Below, in pieces: positions 17,047 through 25,389 of a stretch of DNA of 33,703 nucleotides. The first letter of the stretch is position 1. Each line of letters starts with the position of its first letter. The DNA lies in assembly GCF_006538705.1 (NCBI RefSeq), contig NZ_BJLP01000046.1:1-33703 (forward strand), read 5' to 3'. Made by a program: the position numbers and the translations under genes. This stretch comes from Cellulomonas uda (GTDB lineage: Bacteria > Actinomycetota > Actinomycetes > Actinomycetales > Cellulomonadaceae). Under the pieces are notes generated by a model. That model was not told the DNA's origin. It saw only the letters and a program-made list of their open reading frames with translations, and did not search any database.

Positions 17047-18879
17047 CTAACCCCGATCCCGGCAGGAGGAAACCGCAGAAACCCGGTCGAACCCGGAGGC
17101 GAGCGGCGTCCCGCGCACCAGCACCGGCCCGGGCGCACCCGGGCCCGTCACCACCTCCACCTCGAGCGACCGCCGCTCTCCGGGCTCGAACGTCCAGGTC
17201 AGCGCGCCGACCGGCAGACCGTCGTGCACCTGCGCGTGGACCTGCGCGGGGCGGCCGTCGACCGTCAGCCGCGCCATGCGCGCACCGGCCGGAAGGTAGA
17301 GCAAGAAGTTGGTCCGCAGCAGCCCGGGCTCGACCACGCTGCCGTCCCCGACGACGTACCAGGGCAGCCCCGCCACACCATCGGGTGGCCCGAACGTGTA
17401 CGTCGCGCGCACGACGAACCGCTGCGCGCCGCCCGCCAGGCACGCGCCGTGGTCCACCGCCACGTCCGCGTCGAGGTAGTACCCGACCTTGGCCTGCGTC
17501 CCGTCGTTGAGGTAGAGCCCGACGACCGGGCGGTCCCCCACCCGACCCGCGAGCTCGCCGGACAGCACCGTGCCGCCGAGCAGCGCCTGCTCCTCGTCGT
17601 GCGCCGACCACACCATGAGGCGGCCCCGGCGTGCCGCCTCGGCGAGCGCGTCCACGACACCGGCGGCGTCGGACGAGCCCGCGTCCGACGAGGCTGCGTC
17701 CGACGAACCTGCGACCACGCGGTCGAACACCGCCGCCGCGGTCTGCGCGAAGAACGCGTCCTGGTCGCGCGGGTCGGTCAGGCGCACGTACACGTCGTTG
17801 AGGAGCACTCGCACCGCGTCCTGCCCCGTGAGCGTGGTCCCGTCCGGGAGCGCCACCGGCCCCGTGGCCCGCAGCACCAGCGCGAGCGTCTCGGGGTCCA
17901 CCGACAGCACCCCGTCGACCTGCTCCCCGGTGTCGCGAGCCCAGATCGCGCGGGCCAGCTGCGCCGAGCGCGGGAAGTCCGGCGTGAACGTCACATCACG
18001 CATGTCGGTCCCGAGCAGCGGCCCGAACAGGTCCTGCTCCACGGGTGTCAGCGCGAGGGCGGGCTCGTCGGCGCCGGACAGGTCCCCGCCGCACCGCTGC
18101 TCGAGCACCTCCACGTGCCCGTCGTCGGCCCGCAGCCGCAGCACCGCACCCGGGATGCCCCCGGTCGCGCGTGGCTCCGCCTCGTTCTGCACCAGCACCA
18201 GGTACTCGCGCGGCCCGTCCGTACCGAGCATGGGCGGCAGGAGCGCCGCCGCACGCGCCGCCGTGCCGGTGTCCGCGGCGACCCGTGCGAGCTCGTCGCG
18301 CAACCGCCGGACCGCGTCCGCGACCGGGGCGACCAGACCGTCCGTCCGTACGGCCGCGACGCGCCGGTACGCGGACCGCACCGCGTCGTCCGCGTCCGCG
18401 ACCTGCGCCGCGACCGCCGCCAACGGCGCGACGTCCACCCGCCCGTCGACCGGCGCGAGCGCCGCCGGGTCGACGACGCGCGTCGCCTCGACGAGCGGTG
18501 GCAGCGCGCGGTGCGTGACCTCGTCGACCGCACGCGCGAGCTCCTGCACCGCGCGCGCGTCCGCCCCGAGCCACGGCAACCGACCGGCGAGCGCCCACAG
18601 CGGACCGTCGGTGTGGTCGCGTGCCGCGCGCGCGTGGCGCTGCGCGGACGCGAGCGTCACCCCCGCGTCGGGCGACGACGGGTCGGTGACCTGCTCGCGG
18701 AGCCGCACCACGTCCGCCGCGGTCGCCTCGAACGCGTCCCGCGCCCGGACGGCGTCGACCGCCAGCACCCCGGCGGCGACGACGAGCACCAGCAGCAGCC
18801 CGCCCGCGACCGCGAGCACGCGGCGACGGCGCGAGCGCCGCGCGTCCCGGCGGCCCTGCCTGCCATGCCTCGGCTGCAC
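17047..18879 (-). CDS. DUF4012 family membrane-anchored protein (610 aa)
   Basis: A basic N-terminus and one membrane helix (about 21-43) anchor a large, presumably extracellular protein. Landmarks of the DUF4012 family are LPPMLGTDGPREYLVLVQNE, ATGGIPGAV, GLYLNDGTQAKVGYYLD and a C-terminal beta-rich part. DUF4012 proteins are often found in actinobacterial exopolysaccharide loci, and this one lies between a second sugar transferase and a tyrosine phosphatase; its activity is unknown to me. A short Ser-Ser-Asp-Ala/Gly tandem repeat interrupts the middle (three 15-base units, 17666-17710). GTG at 18879 follows GGGGG at four bases; the start is uncertain because no strong site stands out. It runs towards the surface-protein gene and may be co-transcribed with it. 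Confidence 0.78.
   Translation of the reverse strand: MQPRHGRQGRRDARRSRRRRVLAVAGGLLLVLVVAAGVLAVDAVRARDAFEATAADVVRLREQVTDPSSPDAGVTLASAQRHARAARDHTDGPLWALAGRLPWLGADARAVQELARAVDEVTHRALPPLVEATRVVDPAALAPVDGRVDVAPLAAVAAQVADADDAVRSAYRRVAAVRTDGLVAPVADAVRRLRDELARVAADTGTAARAAALLPPMLGTDGPREYLVLVQNEAEPRATGGIPGAVLRLRADDGHVEVLEQRCGGDLSGADEPALALTPVEQDLFGPLLGTDMRDVTFTPDFPRSAQLARAIWARDTGEQVDGVLSVDPETLALVLRATGPVALPDGTTLTGQDAVRVLLNDVYVRLTDPRDQDAFFAQTAAAVFDRVVAGSSDAASSDAGSSDAAGVVDALAEAARRGRLMVWSAHDEEQALLGGTVLSGELAGRVGDRPVVGLYLNDGTQAKVGYYLDADVAVDHGACLAGGAQRFVVRATYTFGPPDGVAGLPWYVVGDGSVVEPGLLRTNFLLYLPAGARMARLTVDGRPAQVHAQVHDGLPVGALTWTFEPGERRSLEVEVVTGPGAPGPVLVRGTPLASGFDRVSAVSSCRDRG
17666..17710. repeat. Three 15-bp tandem repeats inside the DUF4012 gene
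   Basis: Units start at 17666, 17681 and 17696 and share GCGTCSGACGA, encoding repeated Ser-Ser-Asp-Ala/Gly on the minus strand. The unit length keeps the frame, so copy number could vary without breaking the gene. Confidence 0.8.
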
Positions 18880-19010
18880 CGCGCCCCCACGCTCGCCGTC
18901 GTGGCCGGCACCACCGGCCCCCGGCGATGCTAACCGGGACGCATCGGGCAGGCTCGGCGCACGCCCGCGCGGGCGCGGGCCGCACGGGCGTATGCGGCGC
19001 GCGCCTGCGG

Positions 19011-19016
19011 CATCAT
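19011..19016 (+). promoter_or_regulatory. Possible -10 box of a leaderless transcript (phosphatase gene)
   Basis: CATCAT lies six bases before the GTG at 19023, with no upstream ribosome site. Confidence 0.35.
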
Positions 19017-19022
19017 GGCCGG

Positions 19023-19592
19023 GTGACCTCGCCCGACGGACCCGCGCTCGTGCTCGCCGTCTGCACCGGCAACATCTGCCGCTCGCCGGCGGTCGAACGC
19101 CTGCTCGCCGCCCGGCTCGCGGGCACCGACGTCGTCGTCGCGTCCGCCGGGACCCGCGGCGTCGTCGGCGCACCCGTGAGCGCACCGATGGTGCCGCTCG
19201 TCGAGGCCGCCGGGGCGAGCGCGGACGGATTCGTCGCGCGCCGGCTCACCGCGGGCGTCGCGCGCGATGCGGACCTGGTGCTCGCCCTCACGCGCAGTCA
19301 CCGGGCCGCGGTCGTGGAGACCGTGCCCGCGCTCGTGCGCCGCACGTTCACGCTGCTCGAGCTCGCGCGGCTGCTCGAGCACGTCGACCCCGACGAGCTG
19401 CGCGCGGCGGGTGACACCGTCGGCGCGCGCGTGCGCGCCCTGCCGCGGCTCGTCACCGCCGTGCGGCACCTGGCGGGCCGGGGCGAGGACGACGTCGTCG
19501 ACCCCTACGGCGGCTCCGCGGCGCTCTACCGCGAGTCCTTCGGCCAGCTCGCCCCCGCGGTCGAGTCGGTCGCCGCGGCCCTGCGCGCCTGA
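19023..19592 (+). CDS. Low-molecular-weight protein tyrosine phosphatase (189 aa)
   Basis: The N-terminal P-loop VCTGNICRS has the catalytic Cys (C14) and Arg (R20) in the C-x5-R spacing of low-molecular-weight phosphatases. The general acid Asp sits in DVVDPYGG (D160), and SAGTRGVVG matches the family's conserved turn. At 189 residues it is longer than the usual 150-160, the extra being a helical Leu/Arg-rich insert (about 105-150). In capsule loci such enzymes dephosphorylate the BY-kinase, so the kinase-type protein at 8256 is the obvious candidate substrate (inference, 9 kb away). GTG at 19023 lacks a ribosome site and may be leaderless. Convergent with the peptidase gene; CGGCG-CACGA-CGCCG (19593-19607) between the two stops could be a small terminator. 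Confidence 0.88.
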   Translation: MTSPDGPALVLAVCTGNICRSPAVERLLAARLAGTDVVVASAGTRGVVGAPVSAPMVPLVEAAGASADGFVARRLTAGVARDADLVLALTRSHRAAVVETVPALVRRTFTLLELARLLEHVDPDELRAAGDTVGARVRALPRLVTAVRHLAGRGEDDVVDPYGGSAALYRESFGQLAPAVESVAAALRA

Positions 19593-19610
19593 CGGCGCAC
19601 GACGCCGGCG

Positions 19611-20816
19611 TCAGCCCTCGGCGAGCCGGTCCAGGGCGAGGCCGGCGAGCAGCGCGGCGCTGCGGGCGAGCGCGGCGTCCTCGAAGCGCGCCTGCGGCGA
19701 GTGGTTGTAGGGCGCGGTCGCGGGGTCCTCGCCGGGCAGGATCGCGCTGACGAACACGAACGCGCCGGGCACCTCCCGCAGCACGTAGGAGAAGTCCTCG
19801 CCGCCCGCCAGCGGGTGGGGCATCTCGAGCCACGCGTCGTCGCCGAACAGCGTGCGCGTCAGCCGGGCGGTGCGCCCGAGCTCGTGCGCGTCGTTGACCG
19901 TGACCGGGTAGCCGCGCCGGTACTCGACCGTGGCCGTCATGCCGTGCGCGGCGGCGACGTGCTCGCACACCTCGCGCAGCCGCTCGGGCGCCGCGGTCCA
20001 CGTGTCCTGCGAGAACGTGCGGACCGTGATCTCGAGCGTCGCCGTCGACGGGATGACGTTGTTCGCGGTCCCGGAGTGGATCGACCCGACCGTCACGACC
20101 ACCGGGTCGAACACGTCGAACCGGCGCGTGACCATCGCCTGCAGCGCGAGCACGATCTCGGCCGCGACGGGCACGGGGTCGGCCGCGCGGTGCGGCGCCG
20201 AGCCGTGCCCGCCCGCACCGTGCACCGTGACCGTCACGTCGTCGGGCGCGGCCATCGCGGTGCCGGCGCGCCCGGCGACCACGCCGTACGGCAGCAGCCC
20301 GCCCGAGACGTGCACGCCGTACGCGGCCACGACGCGCTCGCCCGCGGCGTCGAGCACGCCCTCGCGGATCATGTACTCCGCGCCGCCGTCGCCCTCCTCG
20401 CCGGGCTGGAACATGAGCACCACGGATCCGGCGATCTCGTCGCGCCGCGCGGCGAGCAGCCTCGCGGCGCCCACGAGTCCCGCGACGTGCATGTCGTGAC
20501 CGCACGCGTGCATGTGGCCCGGGTGCTCGGACGTGAACGGCTCGCCGGTGTCCTCCGTGACGGGCAGCGCGTCCATGTCGCCGCGCAGCAGCACCGCCGG
20601 GCCGGGGCGCGCGCCGCGCAGGACCGCGACGACCGAGCTGAGCGACTCACCGGTCGTGACCTCCAGGCCGAGCTCGTCGAGCGCCTCGAGCACCAGGGCC
20701 TGCGTGCGCGGCAGGTGCAGCCCGAGCTCGGGGACCCGGTGCAGCGCGTGCCGCAGCCGGGCGAGCTCCGGCAGCATCGACTGCGCGTCGTCGTACAGGC
20801 CGGTCGGCTCTCCCAC
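19611..20816 (-). CDS. M20-family metallopeptidase / amidohydrolase (401 aa)
   Basis: A cytosolic zinc-type hydrolase that removes acyl or amino-acid groups from small substrates (hippurate hydrolase / N-acyl-amino-acid amidohydrolase type). Seen in order: LLRGDMDALPV, HACGHDMHVAG (metal ligands around C105 and H107), FQPGEEGDGGAEYM with the catalytic Glu pair (140-141), GGHGSAPH in the dimerisation domain, TANNVIPSTATLEITVRT, and GGEDFSYVL near the C-terminus. The length is typical. GTG at 20816 has GGAGGA five bases ahead. The same frame stays open to 22430 but only antisense to the helicase gene, so that extension is rejected. Divergent from the helicase pair; no functional link to neighbours is evident. 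Confidence 0.92.
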   Translation of the reverse strand: MGEPTGLYDDAQSMLPELARLRHALHRVPELGLHLPRTQALVLEALDELGLEVTTGESLSSVVAVLRGARPGPAVLLRGDMDALPVTEDTGEPFTSEHPGHMHACGHDMHVAGLVGAARLLAARRDEIAGSVVLMFQPGEEGDGGAEYMIREGVLDAAGERVVAAYGVHVSGGLLPYGVVAGRAGTAMAAPDDVTVTVHGAGGHGSAPHRAADPVPVAAEIVLALQAMVTRRFDVFDPVVVTVGSIHSGTANNVIPSTATLEITVRTFSQDTWTAAPERLREVCEHVAAAHGMTATVEYRRGYPVTVNDAHELGRTARLTRTLFGDDAWLEMPHPLAGGEDFSYVLREVPGAFVFVSAILPGEDPATAPYNHSPQARFEDAALARSAALLAGLALDRLAEG

Positions 20817-20909
20817 GGCGTCCTCCGCTCGCGTGCTCGTCGGTCCCGACGCTACCCCGCCGCGCACCGGCGCCGCCGATCGGCGCTGCGTGCCCGCCGG
20901 TGGCCCACG

Positions 20910-20915
20910 TATCGT
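20910..20915 (+). promoter_or_regulatory. Possible -10 box of a leaderless transcript (helicase operon)
   Basis: TATCGT lies seven bases before the ATG at 20923, which has no ribosome site. A GTG two codons upstream (20917) is the alternative start. Confidence 0.45.
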
Positions 20916-20922
20916 GGTGCGG

Positions 20923-23229
20923 ATGCCCACGTTCACCGCGTTCCTGCGCTCGTCGTCCGACGAGCAGCTCGCAGGTCTGCTCACGCGGCGTCCGGACCTC
21001 GCCTCGCCGTTCCCCGGGAACCTGACGTCGCTCGCGGTGCGGGCCACGGGGCGCGCGAGCCTGGAGCGCGCGCTCGCGGGCGTCGACGCGGTCGTCGTGC
21101 AGGTGCTCGAGGCCGTGGCCGCGCTGGGTGGCGCGGCGCGGCCGGCGATCCAGGACGCGGTGGCCGGCGGCCCGCACGACGAGGTCGCGCGCGCGACCGA
21201 CGAGGCGCTCGCGCTCGCGCTGCTGCACCCGGACGACGAGGGTGCGCTGACGCTCGCGCCGGGCGTCGCGGAGCTGCTGGGCGCGCACCCCGCGGGCCTC
21301 GCGCTCGAGGTCACGGGTCCCGCGGACCCCACAGCACTGCCGTCCGACGACGACCCGCTCGCCGCCCCCGCGCGCGCCGTGCTGGACGCGCTCACGTGGG
21401 GTCCGCCCGTGGGCCTCGCGCCCGCGCCGGGCTCACCCGCGGGGGACGCCGTCGCGATGCTCGTCGCGCGCCGCCTGCTGGTGCGCGGCGCGGGACGGCA
21501 CGTGCTGCTGCCGGCGTCGGTCGCGCTCGTGCTGCGCGGCGGGCGCACGCACCGGGGCGTCGCGACGCCCCCGGACCTCACGCAGGTCCCGCACCGCTCC
21601 GCCGCGACGGTGGCCGCCGAGTCCGCGAGCGCCGGTGAGCGGTGCGTGCGGCTCGTCGTACGGCTGCTGCGTGCGTGGGAGCAGGGCCCGCCGGGCGTGC
21701 TGCGCGCGGGCGGGCTCGCGGTGCGCGAGCTGCGGCGCACGGCGCAGACCCTCGAGGTCGACGAGCGTGAGGCGGCGTTCGTCGTCGAGCTCGCGTCCGC
21801 GGCCGGGCTGCTGGCGGTGGACGACGACGAGCCCGCGGTGTTCGCGCCGACGACCGAGACCGACGCGTGGTCGGCGCTCGACCTGCCGCAGCGGTGGGTC
21901 ACGCTCGCGTCGGCGTGGCTCGCGACGACGCGCACCCCGTGGCTCGTGGGCTCGCGCGACGAGCGCGGGTCGCTGATCGCGGCACTCGACCCCGAGCTGT
22001 CGCGCCCGTGGGCGCCGCGCCTGCGCCGCTCGGTGCTGGGCGTCCTGGCGCGAGAGCCCGGGGGCGCGCCGGCCGCGGACGACGTGGTGGCGGCGCTCGA
22101 GTGGTCGACCCCGCGCACCGTCCCGCCGCGCGGCGCCGTCGACGCGGTGCTCGCGGAGGCGACCACGCTGGGCGTCCTGGGCGCGGGTGCGCTGAGTGAC
22201 GCCGCGCGCGTGCTGCTCGAGCCTGCGTCGCACGCCGCGACGCCCGCGGACGCACGCCCCGATGCCGCGGCGGCGTTCGCCGCGGGGCTGTCGCCCGAGG
22301 TGGGTGACCTGCTGCTGCAGGGCGACCTCACCGGCATCGTCCCCGGGCGGCCCAGCGCGGCGCTCGAGTCGCTGCTCGAGCGGGCCGCCGTCGTCGAGAG
22401 CCGCGGCGGCGCGGTCACCGTGCGGTTCACGCCCGACTCGGTACGGCGCGCGCTCGACGACGGGCTGACGGCCGACGAGCTCGTCGAGCGCCTGACGACG
22501 TTCGCGCGCGGCGGCCTCCCGCAGGCGCTGGACTACCTGGTGCGGGACGCCGCGCGGCGGCACGGGCGGCTGCGCGCGGGTGCCGCCTCGTCGTACCTGC
22601 GGGCCGACGACCCCGCGCTCCTGGCCGGGCTCGCCGACGACCCGCGGTTCGCGGACCTCGGCCTGCTGCAGCTCGCGCCGACCGTGCTCGCGGCGCAGGC
22701 CTCGACGCACGAGCTGGTGGAGGCGCTGCGCGCGCACGGGCTCGCGCCCGTCGCGGAGACACCCGACGGCCAGGTGCTGCACCTGGAGCGCACCGTCCGG
22801 CGCGCCCGCCGCCGCGGCGCACGGCGCACCGCGTCCCCCGTGGTCACGCGCACCACCGACGCCGCCGCCCTGGTGCGCCGGCTGCGCTCGTCGGACCAGC
22901 GCCGCACGGCCGAGGTGCCCGACGACGGCGACCCGCCGAGCCGGACCCCCGGCGGCCCGCCCGCCGCAGGAACAGACGACCCGGCCGCCGCGTTGGCACT
23001 CCTGCGTGAGGCGGCCACCGCACGCGAGAACGTGTGGGTCGAGCTCGTCGGACCCAGCGGGCGGCCCGAACGCAGGCTGCTGCGTCCGCTGCGCGTCGAG
23101 GGCGGGCGGCTGCGAGCCGCCGACCCCGTGCGCGAGTCCGAGCTGACGGTCGCCGTGCACCGGATCGGCGCGGTGCGGCGCGCGGCCGACGACGAGCCCG
23201 ACCAGGACCAGGACCAGGAGGTCACGTGA
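20923..23229 (+). CDS. Helicase_C_3 (helicase-associated) protein with WYL-like tail (768 aa)
   Basis: A long, Ala/Leu-rich, mainly helical protein starting MPTFTAFLRSSSDEQLAGLL, of the actinobacterial family annotated as helicase-associated / Helicase_C_3. No Walker A or DEAD motif is present, so it is not itself a helicase. The segment QALDYLVRDAARRHGRLR (about 527-544), followed by SSYLRADDPALLAGLADD, is the region usually aligned with the helicase C-terminal domain. Residues about 698-752 (WVELVGPSGRPERRLLRPLR, then HRIGAVR) resemble a WYL domain, a ligand- or nucleic-acid-sensing fold. The stop overlaps the start of the XPB gene (GTGA), so the two are co-translated and probably form a complex. 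Confidence 0.8.
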   Translation: MPTFTAFLRSSSDEQLAGLLTRRPDLASPFPGNLTSLAVRATGRASLERALAGVDAVVVQVLEAVAALGGAARPAIQDAVAGGPHDEVARATDEALALALLHPDDEGALTLAPGVAELLGAHPAGLALEVTGPADPTALPSDDDPLAAPARAVLDALTWGPPVGLAPAPGSPAGDAVAMLVARRLLVRGAGRHVLLPASVALVLRGGRTHRGVATPPDLTQVPHRSAATVAAESASAGERCVRLVVRLLRAWEQGPPGVLRAGGLAVRELRRTAQTLEVDEREAAFVVELASAAGLLAVDDDEPAVFAPTTETDAWSALDLPQRWVTLASAWLATTRTPWLVGSRDERGSLIAALDPELSRPWAPRLRRSVLGVLAREPGGAPAADDVVAALEWSTPRTVPPRGAVDAVLAEATTLGVLGAGALSDAARVLLEPASHAATPADARPDAAAAFAAGLSPEVGDLLLQGDLTGIVPGRPSAALESLLERAAVVESRGGAVTVRFTPDSVRRALDDGLTADELVERLTTFARGGLPQALDYLVRDAARRHGRLRAGAASSYLRADDPALLAGLADDPRFADLGLLQLAPTVLAAQASTHELVEALRAHGLAPVAETPDGQVLHLERTVRRARRRGARRTASPVVTRTTDAAALVRRLRSSDQRRTAEVPDDGDPPSRTPGGPPAAGTDDPAAALALLREAATARENVWVELVGPSGRPERRLLRPLRVEGGRLRAADPVRESELTVAVHRIGAVRRAADDEPDQDQDQEVT

Positions 23230-24866
23230 GCGGACCGCTCATCGTCCAGAGCGACAAGACGCTGCTGCTCGAGATCGACCACGACCAGGCCGACGCGTGC
23301 CGGCGCGCGATCGCGCCGTTCGCGGAGCTCGAGCGCGCGCCCGAGCACGTGCACACCTACCGCCTCACGCCGCTGGGCCTGTGGAACGCGCGGGCCGCGG
23401 GTCACGACGCGGAGCAGGTCGTCGACGTGCTGCTCGAGTACTCGCGCTACCCCGTGCCGCACGCGCTGCTCGTCGACGTCGCCGAGACGATGGCCCGCTA
23501 CGGGCGCCTGCAGCTCGTCCAGGACCCCGTGCACGGGCTGGTGCTGCACGCGCTCGACCCGGCCGTGCTCGCCGAGGTCACGCGGTCCAAGCGCACCGCG
23601 GGTCTGCTGGGCGCGCGGCTGGATGCCACCGACGTCGTCGTGCACCCCTCCGAGCGGGGGCACCTCAAGCAGGTGCTGCTCAAGCTCGGCTGGCCGGCCG
23701 AGGACCTCGCGGGCTACGTCGACGGCGAGGCGCACCCCATCTCCCTGGAGACCGACGGTTGGGCCATGCGCCCGTACCAGGAGCAGGCCGTCGAGGGGTT
23801 CTGGCACGGCGGCTCGGGCGTCGTGGTGCTGCCCTGCGGCGCCGGCAAGACGATCGTCGGCGCGGGTGCCATGGCGAAGTCGTCGACGACGACGCTCATC
23901 CTCGTCACCAACACCGTGTCCGCGCGCCAGTGGCGCGACGAGCTCGTGCGCCGCACCTCGCTGACCGAGGAGGAGATCGGGGAGTACTCCGGCGCACGCA
24001 AGGAGATCCGGCCCGTCACGATCGCCACCTACCAGGTGCTCACGACCAAGCGGAAGGGCGTCTACTCGCACCTCGAGCTGCTCGACGCGCGCGACTGGGG
24101 CCTGGTCCTGTACGACGAGGTGCACCTGCTGCCCGCGCCGATCTTCCGGATGACGGCGGACCTGCAGGCCCGGCGCCGGCTCGGGCTGACCGCGACGCTC
24201 GTGCGCGAGGACGGCCGTGAGGACGAGGTGTTCTCGCTCATCGGCCCCAAGCGGTTCGACGCGCCGTGGAAGGACATCGAGGCGCAGGGCTACATCGCGC
24301 CCGCGGAATGCATCGAGGTGCGCCTGACGCTGCCCGACGCCGACCGCATGGCGTACGCGACGGCCGAGCCCGAGGAGAAGTACCGGCTCGCCGCGACCGC
24401 GTCCGGCAAGAACCGCGTGGTCGAGCGGCTCGTCGCGCAGCACGAGGGCGAGCCGACGCTCGTCATCGGGCAGTACCTGGACCAGCTCCACGAGCTCGCC
24501 GAGCACATCGGCGCGGACCTCATCACGGGCGAGACGACGGTGCGTGAGCGCCAGCGCCTGTTCGACGCGTTCCGCTCCGGGGAGATCTCCAAGCTCGTCG
24601 TGTCGAAGGTCGCGAACTTCTCGATCGACCTGCCCGAGGCGTCCGTGGCCATCCAGGTGTCCGGCTCGTTCGGGTCCCGGCAGGAGGAGGCGCAGCGGCT
24701 CGGCCGCATCATGCGGCCCAAGGCCAGCGGGCGGACCGCGCACTTCTACACGGTGGTCGCACGCGACACCGTGGACCAGGAGTTCGCCGCGCACCGTCAG
24801 CGCTTCCTGGCCGAGCAGGGCTACGCGTACACGATCAAGGACGCCGAGGACCTGGGCGTCGCCTGA
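23226..24866 (+). CDS. DNA repair helicase XPB-type (546 aa)
   Basis: A superfamily 2 3'-5' DNA helicase related to eukaryotic/archaeal XPB (ERCC3). Residues 1 to about 175 are the XPB N-terminal/damage-recognition part. Helicase motifs follow: RPYQEQAV (Q-motif-like), Walker A PCGAGKT (203-209), DEVH (297-300), LTATLVRED holding the XPB-specific R-E-D loop (about 327-329), then QYLDQLHELA, the IQVSGSFGSRQEEAQRLGR block (motifs V-VI) and RIMRPK. All key residues are present. The GTG start overlaps the upstream stop. Bacterial XPB is often paired with the nuclease Bax1; here the partner is a Helicase_C_3 protein, the usual actinobacterial arrangement. Role in repair is inferred from the family. 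Confidence 0.93.
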   Translation: MSGPLIVQSDKTLLLEIDHDQADACRRAIAPFAELERAPEHVHTYRLTPLGLWNARAAGHDAEQVVDVLLEYSRYPVPHALLVDVAETMARYGRLQLVQDPVHGLVLHALDPAVLAEVTRSKRTAGLLGARLDATDVVVHPSERGHLKQVLLKLGWPAEDLAGYVDGEAHPISLETDGWAMRPYQEQAVEGFWHGGSGVVVLPCGAGKTIVGAGAMAKSSTTTLILVTNTVSARQWRDELVRRTSLTEEEIGEYSGARKEIRPVTIATYQVLTTKRKGVYSHLELLDARDWGLVLYDEVHLLPAPIFRMTADLQARRRLGLTATLVREDGREDEVFSLIGPKRFDAPWKDIEAQGYIAPAECIEVRLTLPDADRMAYATAEPEEKYRLAATASGKNRVVERLVAQHEGEPTLVIGQYLDQLHELAEHIGADLITGETTVRERQRLFDAFRSGEISKLVVSKVANFSIDLPEASVAIQVSGSFGSRQEEAQRLGRIMRPKASGRTAHFYTVVARDTVDQEFAAHRQRFLAEQGYAYTIKDAEDLGVA

Positions 24867-24903
24867 CCGTCGTCGTCCCCTCGTCGTCCCCCTGACCCCT
24901 CGC

Positions 24904-25024
24904 CCGCGACCCCGTCATTCCTCCGGGTATCCGACGTCGGAGCCGGAGCAACCGCGGGGTCGCGGCCGGCCTTTCGCACGAGACCGTCGTTGCTCCGGGT
25001 CTGGGACGACGAAGCCGGAGCAAC
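24904..25024. repeat. Two copies of a dyad-symmetric intergenic repeat
   Basis: Copy 1 (24904-24965) has perfect 11-bp outer arms CCGCGACCCCG / CGGGGTCGCGG and inner CTCCGG / CCGGAG. Copy 2 (about 24981-25033) has perfect 10-bp arms GTTGCTCCGG (24989-24998) / CCGGAGCAAC (25015-25024). Both end in AGCCGGAGCAACCGCGGGGT. They lie between convergent genes and may also terminate transcription. Confidence 0.8.
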
Positions 25025-25030
25025 CGCGGG

Positions 25031-25065
25031 GTCGTCGGGGAGGGTCGTCGGGGAGGGTCGTCGGG
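25031..25065. repeat. 13-bp tandem repeat
   Basis: GTCGTCGGGGAGG occurs at 25031 and 25044 and then partially at 25057, directly after the second dyad repeat. Confidence 0.85.
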
Positions 25066-25086
25066 TCGACGACGAGCGCGGGCGGG

Positions 25087-25380
25087 TCAGGCGCGGACGG
25101 GGTACCAGCGGGAGCCGAAGCGGCGGGTGAGCGTGCGGCCCTCGATCTCGGCGCGCTCGTCGAGGTGGTGCAGCACCGCCCAGCCGGCCTGGCGCGCGGA
25201 CGTGTCGTCGTCGGCCTGGTAGCGGATGGTGACGCGCGCCCGTCGGCGCACGACCTCCACGTCCCAGGCCTCGACCGTCACCAGCGTGCGCGCGAAGTCC
25301 ACCGCCTCGGGCAGCAGCTCGGGCGCGGACGTGCCGGGCCGCAGCGTGCCGACGAACGCGCGCACGCGGTACGACAGCAC
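25087..25380 (-). CDS. Small conserved-looking protein, unknown function (97 aa)
   Basis: Nine bases after the stop of the glutamine amidotransferase gene, in the same direction, so the two should be co-transcribed. It has alternating strand/helix character: LSYRVRAFVGTL at the start, VEAWDVEVVRRRARVTIRYQ in the middle, and RFGSRWYPVRA at the end. There is no signal peptide, membrane segment, cysteine or catalytic motif. I do not recognise the family. GTG at 25380 is the assumed start. The dense coding bias and operon position support a real gene; a ligand-binding or partner role for the amidotransferase is only a guess. Confidence 0.6.
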   Translation of the reverse strand: MLSYRVRAFVGTLRPGTSAPELLPEAVDFARTLVTVEAWDVEVVRRRARVTIRYQADDDTSARQAGWAVLHHLDERAEIEGRTLTRRFGSRWYPVRA

Positions 25381-25389
25381 GCGCGCCGC

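Noticed and set aside
20817..22430. N-terminal extension of the M20 peptidase frame
   Set aside because: It lies antisense to the helicase-associated gene, is Ser/Ala/Arg-rich without motifs, and GTG 20816 has a strong ribosome site.
22533..24794. A 753-codon minus-strand frame opposite the XPB gene
   Set aside because: XPB motifs on the plus strand are unambiguous; the antisense frame has no family features.
24904..25065. Repeats considered as a small CRISPR array
   Set aside because: Only two diverged, dyad-symmetric copies, no regular spacers and no cas genes.
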